Below are positions 43,321 to 51,488 of a DNA stretch of 64,000 bases, in pieces; within the stretch, counting starts at the first letter, position 1, and each line of letters starts with the position of its first letter. This DNA is from SZUA-365 sp049663345. GTDB taxonomy: Bacteria; Bacteroidota; Ignavibacteria; SZUA-365. The notes beneath the pieces were generated by a model that saw only the letters and a list, made by a program, of their open reading frames with translations, had not been told where the DNA came from and made no database searches. Made by a program: the position numbers and the translations under genes. The stretch covers positions 16,030 through 80,029 of the forward strand of contig JBATDG010000038.1 in assembly GCA_049663345.1 (NCBI GenBank), read 5' to 3'.

Positions 43321-43902
43321 ATGGGCCTTATAAAGCGTAAGTCGCCACCAGTTTTCGATGAGAGCGCTACCACGGAAGCCGCGGTATACCTTCTCAAGAA
43401 GTCTGGTGGAGAAGCATATTTCATCAAGCTCTTGAAGCTTCTCTACATCGCTGATCGAATCTCTCTCCTTCGTTGGAAGCAGCCGATTACTTACGACCAG
43501 TATGTTTCAATGGACCACGGCCCAGTTCTCAGCCGGACGTACAGCATTATTAATGAGTCCTATGACGAGAGCTCAGTCTGGAAGCAGCACATCTCTGAAA
43601 GAAGCGAACACAAAGTCCGCTTACTTCATCAGGATGCCCCTTTTGACCCGGATTGGTTAAGCGAATCGGAGATAGAGATTCTGAACGAGGTTTACGACAC
43701 GTTCGGTGAATGGGATCGCTGGGATCTGTGCAGACATACTCACACGTTTGCAGAATGGAGCGACCCACAAGGATCAATGGTCCCAATCGCAGTCGAAGAT
43801 ATCATCGGTAGGGAGACTGATGAACAAAAAGATCATTTGAAATCCGTTGAATATCTCATTTCGGCCCGCAACTATCTGACCGGGCTCGCAAAGCAGAAAT
43901 AA
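43321..43902 (+). CDS. Panacea-domain protein (DUF4065/SocA-like antitoxin)
   Basis: 193 residues. The Panacea pattern is clear: L-L-K-K-S-G-G-E-A-Y-F-I-K-L-L-K-L-L-Y-I-A-D-R, then Y-V-S-M-D-H-G-P-V-L-S-R-T-Y, then L-S-E-S-E-I-E-I-L-N-E-V, then H-T-F-A-E-W. Panacea proteins act as antitoxins for many unrelated toxins, and SocA is also a ClpXP adaptor. The candidate partner is the small membrane protein 125 bases downstream on the same strand. The ATG at 43321 has no strong ribosome site. Confidence 0.8.
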   Translation: MGLIKRKSPPVFDESATTEAAVYLLKKSGGEAYFIKLLKLLYIADRISLLRWKQPITYDQYVSMDHGPVLSRTYSIINESYDESSVWKQHISERSEHKVRLLHQDAPFDPDWLSESEIEILNEVYDTFGEWDRWDLCRHTHTFAEWSDPQGSMVPIAVEDIIGRETDEQKDHLKSVEYLISARNYLTGLAKQK

Positions 43903-44027
43903 GGGTAAACAGGACTCAAGGGACGCGCGTGTGTCAATTCTCCGCACAGGTTGCAAGTCTACTTTTTATTCCGCAAATTTCTCGCGCAAGTTCAAAAATG
44001 CCTTCAATACGTGAGCGGAGGTTGACA

Positions 44028-44243
44028 GTGATCGGATATTTTCCATTCTCCTTCACCGATATGATGGGGTCGGGACTCTGGCTGTGGATCTCAATTTGGA
44101 CGATTCTGGCTTTAGTCTATTCGCTGATAGCCTTGAGAAAGGGATATCAGTTCCTGCCATTCTTTATCGCTTCGCTGTTGACGGGACCACTTTGGATGTT
44201 TTTCAGGGTCCTCAAGCTAAAGCGCGAGCAGCCGATCAGTTGA
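44028..44243 (+). CDS. Small membrane protein, possible partner of the Panacea gene
   Basis: 71 residues from the GTG at 44028, fixed by GGAGG six bases upstream; an upstream in-frame extension lacks such a site. Two membrane segments lie at about 13-34 (L-W-L-W-I-S-I-W-T-I-L-A-L-V-Y-S-L) and 40-62, followed by a basic tail F-R-V-L-K-L-K-R-E. Toxins paired with Panacea can be small membrane proteins, but this link rests only on position. Confidence 0.5.
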   Translation: MIGYFPFSFTDMMGSGLWLWISIWTILALVYSLIALRKGYQFLPFFIASLLTGPLWMFFRVLKLKREQPIS

Positions 44244-44770
44244 GCAGTTGAACTTCCTCGGCTGCCTTTCGCCTCCGGATGTTCCTTCGCATCATTCTGC
44301 GAAATCTGAGCGATTTTCGCATTCTGCGTTTCGACACGATAGATGTATCCTTGATCAGCGGTGCCGGACTGCATAGACAATTCCGGCTTTGGACTTGCAC
44401 TGCGATAATGCAGAGTAATTAGGGTAAGCACGTCCAACTGGTGAAAACCACGGATTTGGGTGATTGCGGGGTGTTCAGATCTGTCCTTCGTTACTCCACA
44501 AGCGGCATTGCTTGCTTTGCGCTAGAGCAAGCCATGCAGCTTGCTTTGATGGATAGCAAGCTCCAGAGCTTGCTGTTTCATTCAATGTCTGTTAATACTT
44601 CATCCGGCCTAATGAAACAGTCCTTATCTTTGGATAAGAACCGTTGTGTCCGCCTGTGGCGGAGGTTTGGGTACGTGCGTGCTCGTACACGCGGAGGGAT
44701 TCGAACCCACGACCCGCTGATTCGGCGCCGCCCTACCAGCCGGTTCTCGTCTGCTCCGTCGACCTCAAAT
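44244..44770. other. Intergenic region of 527 bases with a tRNA 3'-end copy
   Basis: No supported gene. It contains the hairpin AGCAAGCT-CCAG-AGCTTGCT (44555-44574) with further CTTGC/GCAAG copies around it, and the tRNA-Lys-like segment at 44663-44722. Confidence 0.6.
44663..44722 (-). repeat. Partial copy of the tRNA-Lys 3' end with flank (putative att repeat)
   Basis: 60 bases matching 48031-48090 at all but about six positions, in the same orientation. The match covers the anticodon-stem 3' strand, variable loop, T arm and acceptor 3' strand of tRNA-Lys, plus about 23 bases beyond the tRNA. Upstream of the match no D arm or paired anticodon stem can be formed, so this is not a full tRNA gene. 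It fits the distal repeat of an element that integrated at the tRNA 3' end. Confidence 0.65.
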
Positions 44771-45406
44771 CTAAGCCGATGCGTCTGATATCCCCTGTCG
44801 GAAATGCTTGATCAGTGCTAACACAAAATCGGCCCCTTGATCCGACCCAACGAGCATATCACCCACAAGTCGAAGTTGCCCTTCGGTATTCTGCTCGGCT
44901 TCCAAAATCCCAAGCACAACCTTCCGAGTGGCAGGATTCATCGTCCTGCCAGCATCTCTCCCTAACAACCGGGCGACTGCCATTTCATGCTCAGAGGTCA
45001 CGAGGTCAATGAGGCTTTCTTCATCAGAAAACAGCCGATCAAATTGTCCGGTACTATAGTTCTCAAGTATGAATCGGAAATCAATTGCGTCTTTTGAACG
45101 ACTGGGATAACCGTCTGCCCATGCAATCAGCTTGAGTACTGCGATTCCCGGAATTGAGACAACCCGAATTTCCTTAGGAGGGTCGTTCCTCACCCGACAG
45201 ACCTGGGCAGAGTTCAATGCGTCTTGGAATCCCACGGTCGACATCACATGATCGAAGTTCGGAGGCCAACTGATTTTCCCCTCAGGCTCTTCAATGGCGC
45301 CGAATGGGATAAGGTTCTGCACTGCACATACCGAGATAAGCAGTTCGATGATTTCCAGTACTTCAGCGTCAAACTTTCCCGAAATATCAAGCGAGGCATT
45401 CGTCAT
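44771..45406 (-). CDS. AbiEii-like nucleotidyltransferase lacking its catalytic core
   Basis: 211 residues. It starts D-I-S-G-K-F-D-A-E-V-L-E-I-I-E, and later has I-P-F-G-A-I-E, then I-S-W-P-P-N-F-D, then P-G-I-A-V-L-K-L-I-A-W and S-K-D-A-I-D-F. These match both ends of the AbiEii/AbiGii-type nucleotidyltransferases. The expected stretch between residues about 27 and 32, containing the G-A-T-A-R-D and R-A-T-R-D-I-D-type catalytic motifs (about 70-80 residues), is absent, but the frame is intact. The protein should have no transferase activity. It overlaps the AbiEi-like gene by 20 bases. Confidence 0.75.
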   Translation of the reverse strand: MTNASLDISGKFDAEVLEIIELLISVCAVQNLIPFGAIEEPEGKISWPPNFDHVMSTVGFQDALNSAQVCRVRNDPPKEIRVVSIPGIAVLKLIAWADGYPSRSKDAIDFRFILENYSTGQFDRLFSDEESLIDLVTSEHEMAVARLLGRDAGRTMNPATRKVVLGILEAEQNTEGQLRLVGDMLVGSDQGADFVLALIKHFRQGISDASA

Positions 45407-46400
45407 AGATCATCTCCGCTGCTTCGATAGTACGTGGATCACCAACCGCGATCAGGTCGGCGTAAATCAAAAGCGGCGGGACAACTCCGAGTTCTTTTTC
45501 CGGATAGTTGAATTTCCAGAACTTTCTCCGGAGTTCGACCCTGCCCTCGGGATGTTTCTGCAAACGCTGCTTCACAACGAATTCCTTCTGATCATCTTCG
45601 ATGTACAGGGTATGAATTCCGGGCTTGAGGTACTTCTGAAGTTCCATCGCGCCGGTTTCCGCGCCGAGGAGCGCGCCATAGCGTATTGCTTCGTGCGTAT
45701 CGAGCCCTACGATCGCTTCGAAGCGACCGAGGAGCAGCTTCGGCCGAAGCTTCTCGATGTACGCGGTCACCCACAGCTGCATCAGTTCCTTCGGATTCCG
45801 AAGTTTCGCTACGCCTCCGACACGCATCAGGAACTTCCGTCTCTCGAGTTCGGTCACCACGCCACCCACCGTTCCCAATGCGACGCCCGCCGCCGTCGCG
45901 ATGTCGCGGTATGCGGCATTGCGCAGTTCCTCCGCGCAGAGCAGCGTGAATACGACCTTGAGTCCTGCCCAGCCAAAGGGATCGCCCCCTGTGCGCGTCC
46001 TCCCTGTTTCCGTTCTCTTTTTCCCCTCAATCAATAGATGCACGCCCCCAGCATGCATGTGCGCATTACCGGCCGCATCCAGGTACTGAACATCCATTGC
46101 ACGCAGAATCTCGCCGACACCCCCGGTCACGTAGTCCGTCACGAGCAGAGCTGCGGTCTTCGTCTTCCGGGTATATTCAACGAGTTGTTTAGCGACAAAA
46201 TGCGCGGTGCTCTTTGTCACTGTCCTTTTAACCTCAGCAATATACTTGTACCTTCTTCCGGCATGAGTCAGCCAGACAACCGTATCCGCGCGACCTGGAA
46301 CGTTGCCCGCCCCTTCACCAACTGCCTCAAGTTCTATACCCGCGATTTCGTTGATCTTCTCAATCGCGGCTTCCAGTATCCGTCTCTCGTTTTCCATCAC
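45387..46400 (-). CDS. AbiEi-family antitoxin-like protein
   Basis: 337 residues. The N-terminal half has Y-K-Y-I-A-E-V-K-R-T and L-L-V-T-D-Y-V-T and resembles a restriction-enzyme-like domain. A winged helix follows in the middle: Y-R-D-I-A-T-A-A-G-V-A-L-G-T-V-G-G-V-V-T-E-L. This layout is annotated elsewhere as type IV toxin-antitoxin AbiEi-family antitoxin. It is the first gene of a pair with the AbiEii-like gene. Nested inverted repeats of GTTCA/TGAAC lie directly upstream. Confidence 0.75.
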   Translation of the reverse strand: MMENERRILEAAIEKINEIAGIELEAVGEGAGNVPGRADTVVWLTHAGRRYKYIAEVKRTVTKSTAHFVAKQLVEYTRKTKTAALLVTDYVTGGVGEILRAMDVQYLDAAGNAHMHAGGVHLLIEGKKRTETGRTRTGGDPFGWAGLKVVFTLLCAEELRNAAYRDIATAAGVALGTVGGVVTELERRKFLMRVGGVAKLRNPKELMQLWVTAYIEKLRPKLLLGRFEAIVGLDTHEAIRYGALLGAETGAMELQKYLKPGIHTLYIEDDQKEFVVKQRLQKHPEGRVELRRKFWKFNYPEKELGVVPPLLIYADLIAVGDPRTIEAAEMIYDECLA

Positions 46401-46416
46401 GGCACCAACAACATCT

Positions 46417-46473
46417 TGTGTTCATATTTTACTATCGTTCATTATATTTGAACATAGTATTTTTTTGAACACA
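46417..46473. promoter_or_regulatory. Nested inverted repeats, putative AbiEi operator
   Basis: Outer arms TGTGTTCA (46417-46424) and TGAACACA (46466-46473); inner arms GTTCA (46437-46441) and TGAAC (46449-46453), with imperfect TACTAT/ATAGTA extensions. The AT-rich block lies just upstream of the AbiEi-like start. AbiEi proteins are known to repress their promoter through inverted repeats. Confidence 0.55.
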
Positions 46474-46563
46474 TGTCAACCCTAACGTTCAATCCACAGC
46501 TCCGAACCGCATCGTTCTGCATGGTGAACCTTCCCGGACGATTCGATTTCGGTGTATCGAGCC

Positions 46564-47049
46564 CTACGGCAGCAATTCCTCAGGAGACACCGCATCGAAC
46601 GGTTTCCGGCTGAAGTACTCCTCCAGTCCAACGATCCTGGCATCCATATCCGTGTAGACCGGGGGTGCATGGTTGGGCTCGCTGCCGTACTTCTGCAGCT
46701 CTTCCCGTAAAAATCCTGTGTATGCCAGCCCGATAGCTTTCAGCTTTCGCAGCATGCTGTGCTTCATATCACCGAGTTGGATCGCGTCCTGCCCGTTGGC
46801 CGTTCGTAAGAGTTCATCAAAGAACTGTCGAAATTTTCCCGTCCATTTGTACGTGTGACGATACACTTCCATCTGCGGGCTGTCCGCTGCGAGCCATGAC
46901 AGCTCCGGTTGATCATCAATACGGTTCGTCTTGTTGAACAGGCGCTTTTCCTCATGGCGCAGCGCCTTATAAAGAAGCTCGGCAGCCGGGTACTCCAGGT
47001 GGATGTCTTCGTGCACGTGGTCTTCAGTGAACTCGCTCTCCAATCGCAT
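46564..47049 (-). CDS. Hypothetical protein between two AbiEi-like genes
   Basis: 161 residues, acidic and helical, not recognised. It contains L-E-Y-P-A-A-E-L-L-Y-K-A-L-R-H-E-E-K-R and V-Y-T-D-M-D-A-R-I-V-G-L-E-E-Y. No signal peptide, membrane segment or nucleotide-binding motif is visible. AGAAGGG lies nine bases before the ATG. It follows the second AbiEi-like gene by 167 bases on the same strand, in the place where a toxin would be expected, but it does not resemble AbiEii. Confidence 0.55.
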   Translation of the reverse strand: MRLESEFTEDHVHEDIHLEYPAAELLYKALRHEEKRLFNKTNRIDDQPELSWLAADSPQMEVYRHTYKWTGKFRQFFDELLRTANGQDAIQLGDMKHSMLRKLKAIGLAYTGFLREELQKYGSEPNHAPPVYTDMDARIVGLEEYFSRKPFDAVSPEELLP

Positions 47050-47216
47050 GACAGGACCCTTCTTATAGTGGCTTGGTCAGACATGAGAAATCCCGGTCAG
47101 CGCCGGGTGTGCCTATGCAAAATACATCAATCCGCAACACGGAGACAGGACCTGTGATACGCAAGCAGCGGGGATACCCTAAGATTCATCAGAAGGAGGC
47201 ATATTTTTCTTGCCGC

Positions 47217-47825
47217 TCACCGGATTGCCTCCAGATATGGCCGAATAAGCCGATCGACGCGGCAGATGCGCGCGTATCGGAGAACCGCTCCCAGATCCGC
47301 ATTCTTGCGAGTCGTGTAGAGCTTCAGCGCCTCGAGGAATACATCCAGCCCGATCTTGTTGCGGAATTTGAATACGTCCGCAAGTGTCTTTTCGGCGGAA
47401 TAAACCTTGACCTCCGCGCCGTCGATGTTTTTCTCCTCCACCCCCGCTTCAAAGGCGTCCTTCGCGAATCGGTATACGCGGATAGGAGGATAATCAAGTC
47501 TGGGTATCCGTGCATCGCTGGTGATCGCGATGGATACGGCGTGTGGTATCTGTGTCGTGATTGAATGATAGGAGAGCGCTGAGATAAGACAGATGACGGC
47601 CTTCGGAAAGCGAAGGCTGACCGTCACCAGATCGGGACTGCTGATTGCCGGCAGTTCCGCCCAACGGTATATCCCTCGGCTGACCTGTTCGATGATGCCT
47701 CTATCACGAAGCGAATAGAGCATGTAGCGGGAAATACCGAGACGGATCGCCTCGCTCATACGCAGCTGCCCCCCATGCTCGCGAAAGATCGTTTCCGCAG
47801 GATGCTTGGGTCGCTCACCAGACAT
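47217..47825 (-). CDS. AbiEi-type winged-helix antitoxin
   Basis: About 202 residues from the ATG at 47825; a longer frame upstream is unlikely because the operator lies there. N-terminal winged helix: A-E-T-I-F-R-E-H-G-G-Q-L-R-M-S-E-A-I-R-L-G-I, then Q-V-S-R-G-I-Y-R-W-A-E. AbiEi second part: V-I-C-L-I-S-A-L-S-Y-H-S-I-T-T-Q-I-P and A-E-K-T-L-A-D-V-F-K-F-R-N-K-I-G. It is intact but has no recognisable AbiEii partner. A 14-base inverted repeat overlaps its start codon. Confidence 0.8.
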   Translation of the reverse strand: MSGERPKHPAETIFREHGGQLRMSEAIRLGISRYMLYSLRDRGIIEQVSRGIYRWAELPAISSPDLVTVSLRFPKAVICLISALSYHSITTQIPHAVSIAITSDARIPRLDYPPIRVYRFAKDAFEAGVEEKNIDGAEVKVYSAEKTLADVFKFRNKIGLDVFLEALKLYTTRKNADLGAVLRYARICRVDRLIRPYLEAIR

Positions 47826-47863
47826 ATTGCACCTAGTTGTTATTAAGTAGGTACAATATGTCT
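47820..47863. promoter_or_regulatory. Inverted repeat overlapping the AbiEi start, putative operator
   Basis: AGACATATTGCACC (47820-47833) and GGTACAATATGTCT (47850-47863), 13 of 14 bases paired, spacer 16. One arm contains the start codon of the AbiEi gene, so binding would block both transcription and translation. Confidence 0.6.
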
Positions 47864-47990
47864 GACAGTGGGGAGAGATGCAAACATTCATTTTCATCCG
47901 AAACGCGTCTGCCAGCATTCGGGCGTCTTCGAATATGGATGATCTCAGCCTCTCGTGGATCATGGGAACCGTACCTCCAGCTCCCTAATG

Positions 47991-48023
47991 AAAAACGGCC
48001 CGAAACTTGAGTTCCGGGCCGTT
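47991..48023 (-). terminator. Terminator downstream of tRNA-Lys
   Basis: Read on the minus strand: AACGGCCCGGAA-CTCAAG-TTTCGGGCCGTT followed by TTTC. Strong GC stem with a T run, 31 bases after the tRNA 3' end. Confidence 0.75.
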
Positions 48024-48053
48024 CTGCATTGGGTTTGGGCACGTGTGTGCTCG

Positions 48054-48126
<73 letters not shown>

Positions 48127-48226
48127 ACAACCAAAGTACGGCGCGCGCAGTTATTTTCAAAGCGATGAATTGCATTTTTTGGGGTGAATTTTAAAGTCGC
48201 AGTTTTTACGCTGAAAAACAAGTATG

Positions 48227-48742
48227 CTAAATCCCCCACGGATAGAAATTCCGGGGGACGCAATGCTCCCCTTCGGTCTCTCGCGAGAAATCGACGGTGA
48301 ATTCGAGCGGCGTCTCCTGTGCGTTGAGGATAGGCTCAATAACCTTGATGGTGTAGGTTTGGGCGGGAATGTTTTCGACGAGGATGTGAAGGCCGAAAAG
48401 ACATTCGCAGCGGCACTGCCCTCCGCTCTCGGATTCGGTGATTCGGATGACGCTGTCTTCAACGACGACATCCGCTCTGATTGCTTTGGGACAGCAGTTG
48501 AATCCGGCGTTGACATGCAGCAGCGTAAGCGTTCGCGCGACGGGATCATAGGTGAATTGAACACAACCCTGATTATTGTCGGCGGCGGATTTCAGCAGGC
48601 CGTTTTTACAGCCGTCCACCTTGATGAGATTGCCTGAAATATCCGGCGTCGTGTCGATGGGTGATGAGTTGTCTTCCTCGCAGCCAATGCATGCGAAGCA
48701 GAGCATAAAAAGAGAGGCAGCGAAAACCTTCCGGCTGATCAT
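48227..48742 (-). CDS. Hypothetical lipoprotein
   Basis: 171 residues from M-I-S-R-K-V. Signal peptide with lipobox A-C-I-G-C at residues 13-17, so it is anchored in a membrane through the cysteine. The mature part is rich in cysteine (F-N-C-C-P, C-R-C-E-C), suggesting disulfides or metal binding, and ends with a beta-rich domain. No known family recognised. It is next to tRNA-Lys but in the ordinary part of the chromosome. Confidence 0.7.
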   Translation of the reverse strand: MISRKVFAASLFMLCFACIGCEEDNSSPIDTTPDISGNLIKVDGCKNGLLKSAADNNQGCVQFTYDPVARTLTLLHVNAGFNCCPKAIRADVVVEDSVIRITESESGGQCRCECLFGLHILVENIPAQTYTIKVIEPILNAQETPLEFTVDFSRETEGEHCVPRNFYPWGI

Positions 48743-48827
48743 GACGACCTCCATTCAGCGTGGATACAAACCGTATTGTACATCATCCGGCTGAGAGAAT
48801 AAAGGGGATTTCGGAGCAACAAGGACG

Positions 48828-49022
48828 CTGTACGCGGTACACGGTACGCGGTACGCTTTACGCTTTACGCGGTACGCTGTACGCGGTACGCGGTACGCTG
48901 TACGCTCTTCCCCCTTTCGATACGTGACGAGCCTAAAGGCTCATCCTCCTAAAAACCAATCTGTGTAATCCGTGTAATCTGTGGTTACTCTTGGACGAGC
49001 CTAAAGGCTCATCCTCCTAAAA
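48828..49022. repeat. Short tandem and direct repeats
   Basis: 48828-48905 is a degenerate array of TACGCGG/TACGCTG/TACGCTT units. GACGAGCCTAAAGGCTCATC and the following CTCCTAAAA occur twice, at 48926-48954 and 48994-49022; each copy has the hairpin GAGCC-TAAA-GGCTC. Between them is a CTGTGTAATCCGTGTAATCT segment. Confidence 0.8.
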
Positions 49023-49691
49023 TTGCTCATCATCAAACGCAATACTGATATGCTTCACCCCGGGAACCGCACGGAGGTCGCGGAGCAGGGCCTGGTTGTC
49101 TTTGATGTCGCGGAGCTGAATGTAGAAGGATAGCTGCATCGGACTGTCGTCGTCGCCGGCTGAGGCGTTGATGAGACGCTGTCGCTTGCAGTGCCGCTGG
49201 AGGATGCTGAGGTAGGCGGGATTCGCGTCGTCGCCGGATGCGTAGCTGAACTGCAGATAGTATTCGCGGCGCTGGGGAGTGAGAAGAGGGACGCGCGCAA
49301 GCAGATACACGATGCCTCCGATGAAGGCGGTGCCGACGATGGCGATGGCCTGGGCACCGGCGCCGGCTGCGAGTCCTGCCGCAAGTGCGAAGAAGATGAA
49401 GACGATGTCGAGGGTTTCCTTGACGGCAGTGCGGAAGCGGATGATGGACATCGCGCCCACAAGCCCGAATGCCCGCGCCAGACTGTTGCCGATGATCATG
49501 ATGACCATCGCGGTGATCAGCGTCAGTAGTACCATGCTGCTCAAAAGCGAAGGCGGATACCCCGGTGTCGTGGTGGTCTTGCGGTACAGCCAGGCGATGA
49601 AAAGTCCGCAGGCAACGGCGGTGAGGAGGTTGATGAGGATGTCGCCGATGGAGAGCGGAAACAGATCCAGATTTTGCAGATCACTGAGCAT
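49017..49691 (-). CDS. DUF4956 integral membrane protein
   Basis: 224 residues from M-L-S-D-L-Q. About four membrane segments lie in residues 15-135 and a soluble C-terminal domain follows. The loop L-A-R-A-F-G-L-V-G-A-M-S-I-I-R-F-R-T is the DUF4956 signature. These proteins often sit beside VTC polyphosphate polymerases and CotH kinases, as here. The soluble tail ends with P-G-V-K-H-I-S-I-A-F-D and resembles a small ACT-like fold. Its start overlaps the VTC gene by 11 bases. Confidence 0.85.
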   Translation of the reverse strand: MLSDLQNLDLFPLSIGDILINLLTAVACGLFIAWLYRKTTTTPGYPPSLLSSMVLLTLITAMVIMIIGNSLARAFGLVGAMSIIRFRTAVKETLDIVFIFFALAAGLAAGAGAQAIAIVGTAFIGGIVYLLARVPLLTPQRREYYLQFSYASGDDANPAYLSILQRHCKRQRLINASAGDDDSPMQLSFYIQLRDIKDNQALLRDLRAVPGVKHISIAFDDEQF

Positions 49692-50403
49692 GGGAGTCCA
49701 GACTGAGGGTGTATTTGGAAAGGGCAAGCCGGCGCAGCGCATGCCGCTCAAGCTGCGTACTCAGCCACGCGGGTACTCCGCGGGTGAATTTCACTTCGAG
49801 GATGCAGTGCTGCCGCATGACGGGACGCAAATCGCCGTCGCGGTACAGATCTTCAGGCAGCGTTGTGCGGACGGCACGGAGATTCTTGTCGATGGTCACG
49901 CGAAGATCACCGAAGCCGTTGACGGTGTATGCCTCGCGGTCGTAGACGATGAGTACGACGGGACGCAGGGCCTTCCGGTCATAATCGCGGAAAAATTTTC
50001 CGGCGTTGTCGGGATGAATTCCGTCACCCAGCTTTTTCTCAATATGCGCATCGAAGTCGCGGCTGCGGATGAGCGGTACGATGGCGTCTACCTGCATGCC
50101 GCAGCGGTACTTGGTCAGATAGTTGCCGGCTTTCTCCTTGATCTCGAGAAAAGCCCGGGCACCGGCGGTGTGATCATTGTAGGAGCGGATGCGGTATTTG
50201 CGGCGGATCCTCACACCTTCCACTTTCTCACGGTAGGCGCTGAAGCGCGGGGTGTCGAAGTAGACGGAACGTACGGTGTACTGCCGGTCGACGGACTCCA
50301 GCGCGTAGCGGTCGGGCTGCATTTGCTGCAGCAGTCCGCGGCGCAGTGCGGCGATGCGGTCGACGGGCAGAAGGTACTTGTATTCGAGCTTCGGATACGG
50401 CAT
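49681..50403 (-). CDS. VTC-domain polyphosphate polymerase-like protein
   Basis: 240 residues from M-P-Y-P-K-L-E-Y-K-Y-L-L. VTC/CYTH-fold features: E-Y-K-Y at the start, V-R-S-V-Y-F-D-T-P, R-I-R-R-K-Y-R-I-R-S-Y, F-L-E-I-K-E-K, R-V-T-I-D-K-N-L and I-L-E-V-K-F-T. These acidic and basic residues line the tunnel that binds nucleotide, metal and polyphosphate. In yeast VTC makes polyphosphate from ATP; bacterial relatives in CotH/DUF4956 clusters are not well characterised. It lies 2 bases after the HlyD-like gene. Confidence 0.85.
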   Translation of the reverse strand: MPYPKLEYKYLLPVDRIAALRRGLLQQMQPDRYALESVDRQYTVRSVYFDTPRFSAYREKVEGVRIRRKYRIRSYNDHTAGARAFLEIKEKAGNYLTKYRCGMQVDAIVPLIRSRDFDAHIEKKLGDGIHPDNAGKFFRDYDRKALRPVVLIVYDREAYTVNGFGDLRVTIDKNLRAVRTTLPEDLYRDGDLRPVMRQHCILEVKFTRGVPAWLSTQLERHALRRLALSKYTLSLDSHAQ

Positions 50404-50405
50404 GG

Positions 50406-51488
50406 CTACAAGGTTACGCTGGTCCAGAGATAGCGAAGATATTCGCCCAGACTGTATGGCGGACAGTCCACCACGCAGCGTGCGATGAGTCCGGGACGCA
50501 ATGACTTGGTCTCGCCCCGCACTTCCGCGGTGATAATGCACACGGGTTCGCCTTCCATGTACTGCACGGTGCGATCTATCTTTCGCAGTACGGCAGTACC
50601 GGACAGACTGGTCCGGGGAATGTCAAAGCGGATTTCCATTCCTTCTTTCAGCTGTCCGCAGTCGCGAACATGCATCGGAAGCAGAAAAACCTGCGTCTCT
50701 TCGTCCTGCACCGCCAGCAGTGTGTCAACTGCATGCGGATTCCGCAGCATGCCGCTCAGCGGAGCCAGATGCGTGAAGCGGCTCATGCGCGCACGCACGG
50801 CTTCGATTTCGCTTTCAATCGCGCGGACACGGGATTCACTGTATCGGATGTCTTCGCTTTTGAGTCCGCTGGTCACTGACGAAAGCTGCGCTTCGGCAAC
50901 AGTGACTGCCGATCGCAGCACGGCCAGACGGTCGCGGCTGAGTTCGAAGACTTCGTCGGAAAGAATGTTTCGCTTGTGCAGTTCTACCTGTCGGGTGTGA
51001 AGGTGATCCTGTTCGTCGAATGCCGCGCGCGCCTGTGCTAGCGTTCCGCGGGCCTGCTCTACTACTGCGGGTTTGTCGCCGCTGCGCGCGGAGGAGAGTC
51101 CCGCCTGCGCAACTTCGAGTGCGCCCTGCAGCGCCGCCAGATGCTGCACAAGCTCGGGCGACGTGATCCATCCGATCGTATCGCCTTTGTGCACAGAGCG
51201 GCCGTTTACCACGCCGGGCGAAAGCACGAATTGCATCGCGTCGCCGCGTTCGGGCTGCGTGACGGAATACTCCTCCACTGCCCCGCTGCTGTTGCTGCGA
51301 AGCACGGAGGTCAGCAGGCCGTTTTCGCTGCGCACCAGCACCCATTCGCGCGCCGGCAAAAGCTTGCCGTAGGCGCTGACAGTATGCGGAATGCGCACCG
51401 GCACGAAAATCAGGATGAGCACGATGACAATCAGCGTGATGACGACGAGAAAGACGCGCCCGGGAGCGATATGCGGAATGGTTGTCAT
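50406..51488 (-). CDS. HlyD-family periplasmic adaptor protein
   Basis: 360 residues from M-T-T-I-P-H-I-A-P-G; one base overlaps the stop of the upstream gene. One N-terminal membrane segment (F-L-V-V-I-T-L-I-V-I-V-L-I-L-I-F) leads to a lipoyl-like half (Y-G-K-L-L-P-A-R-E-W), then a long coiled coil (about 130-270) and a beta-barrel end (G-M-E-I-R-F-D-I-P). This is the membrane-fusion-protein plan of secretion or efflux systems. No ABC or RND transporter gene is adjacent. Confidence 0.8.
   Translation of the reverse strand: MTTIPHIAPGRVFLVVITLIVIVLILIFVPVRIPHTVSAYGKLLPAREWVLVRSENGLLTSVLRSNSSGAVEEYSVTQPERGDAMQFVLSPGVVNGRSVHKGDTIGWITSPELVQHLAALQGALEVAQAGLSSARSGDKPAVVEQARGTLAQARAAFDEQDHLHTRQVELHKRNILSDEVFELSRDRLAVLRSAVTVAEAQLSSVTSGLKSEDIRYSESRVRAIESEIEAVRARMSRFTHLAPLSGMLRNPHAVDTLLAVQDEETQVFLLPMHVRDCGQLKEGMEIRFDIPRTSLSGTAVLRKIDRTVQYMEGEPVCIITAEVRGETKSLRPGLIARCVVDCPPYSLGEYLRYLWTSVTL

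Noticed and set aside
44663..44760. A second full tRNA gene
   Set aside because: Only the 3' half matches; the bases where the D arm and 5' anticodon stem should be do not pair.
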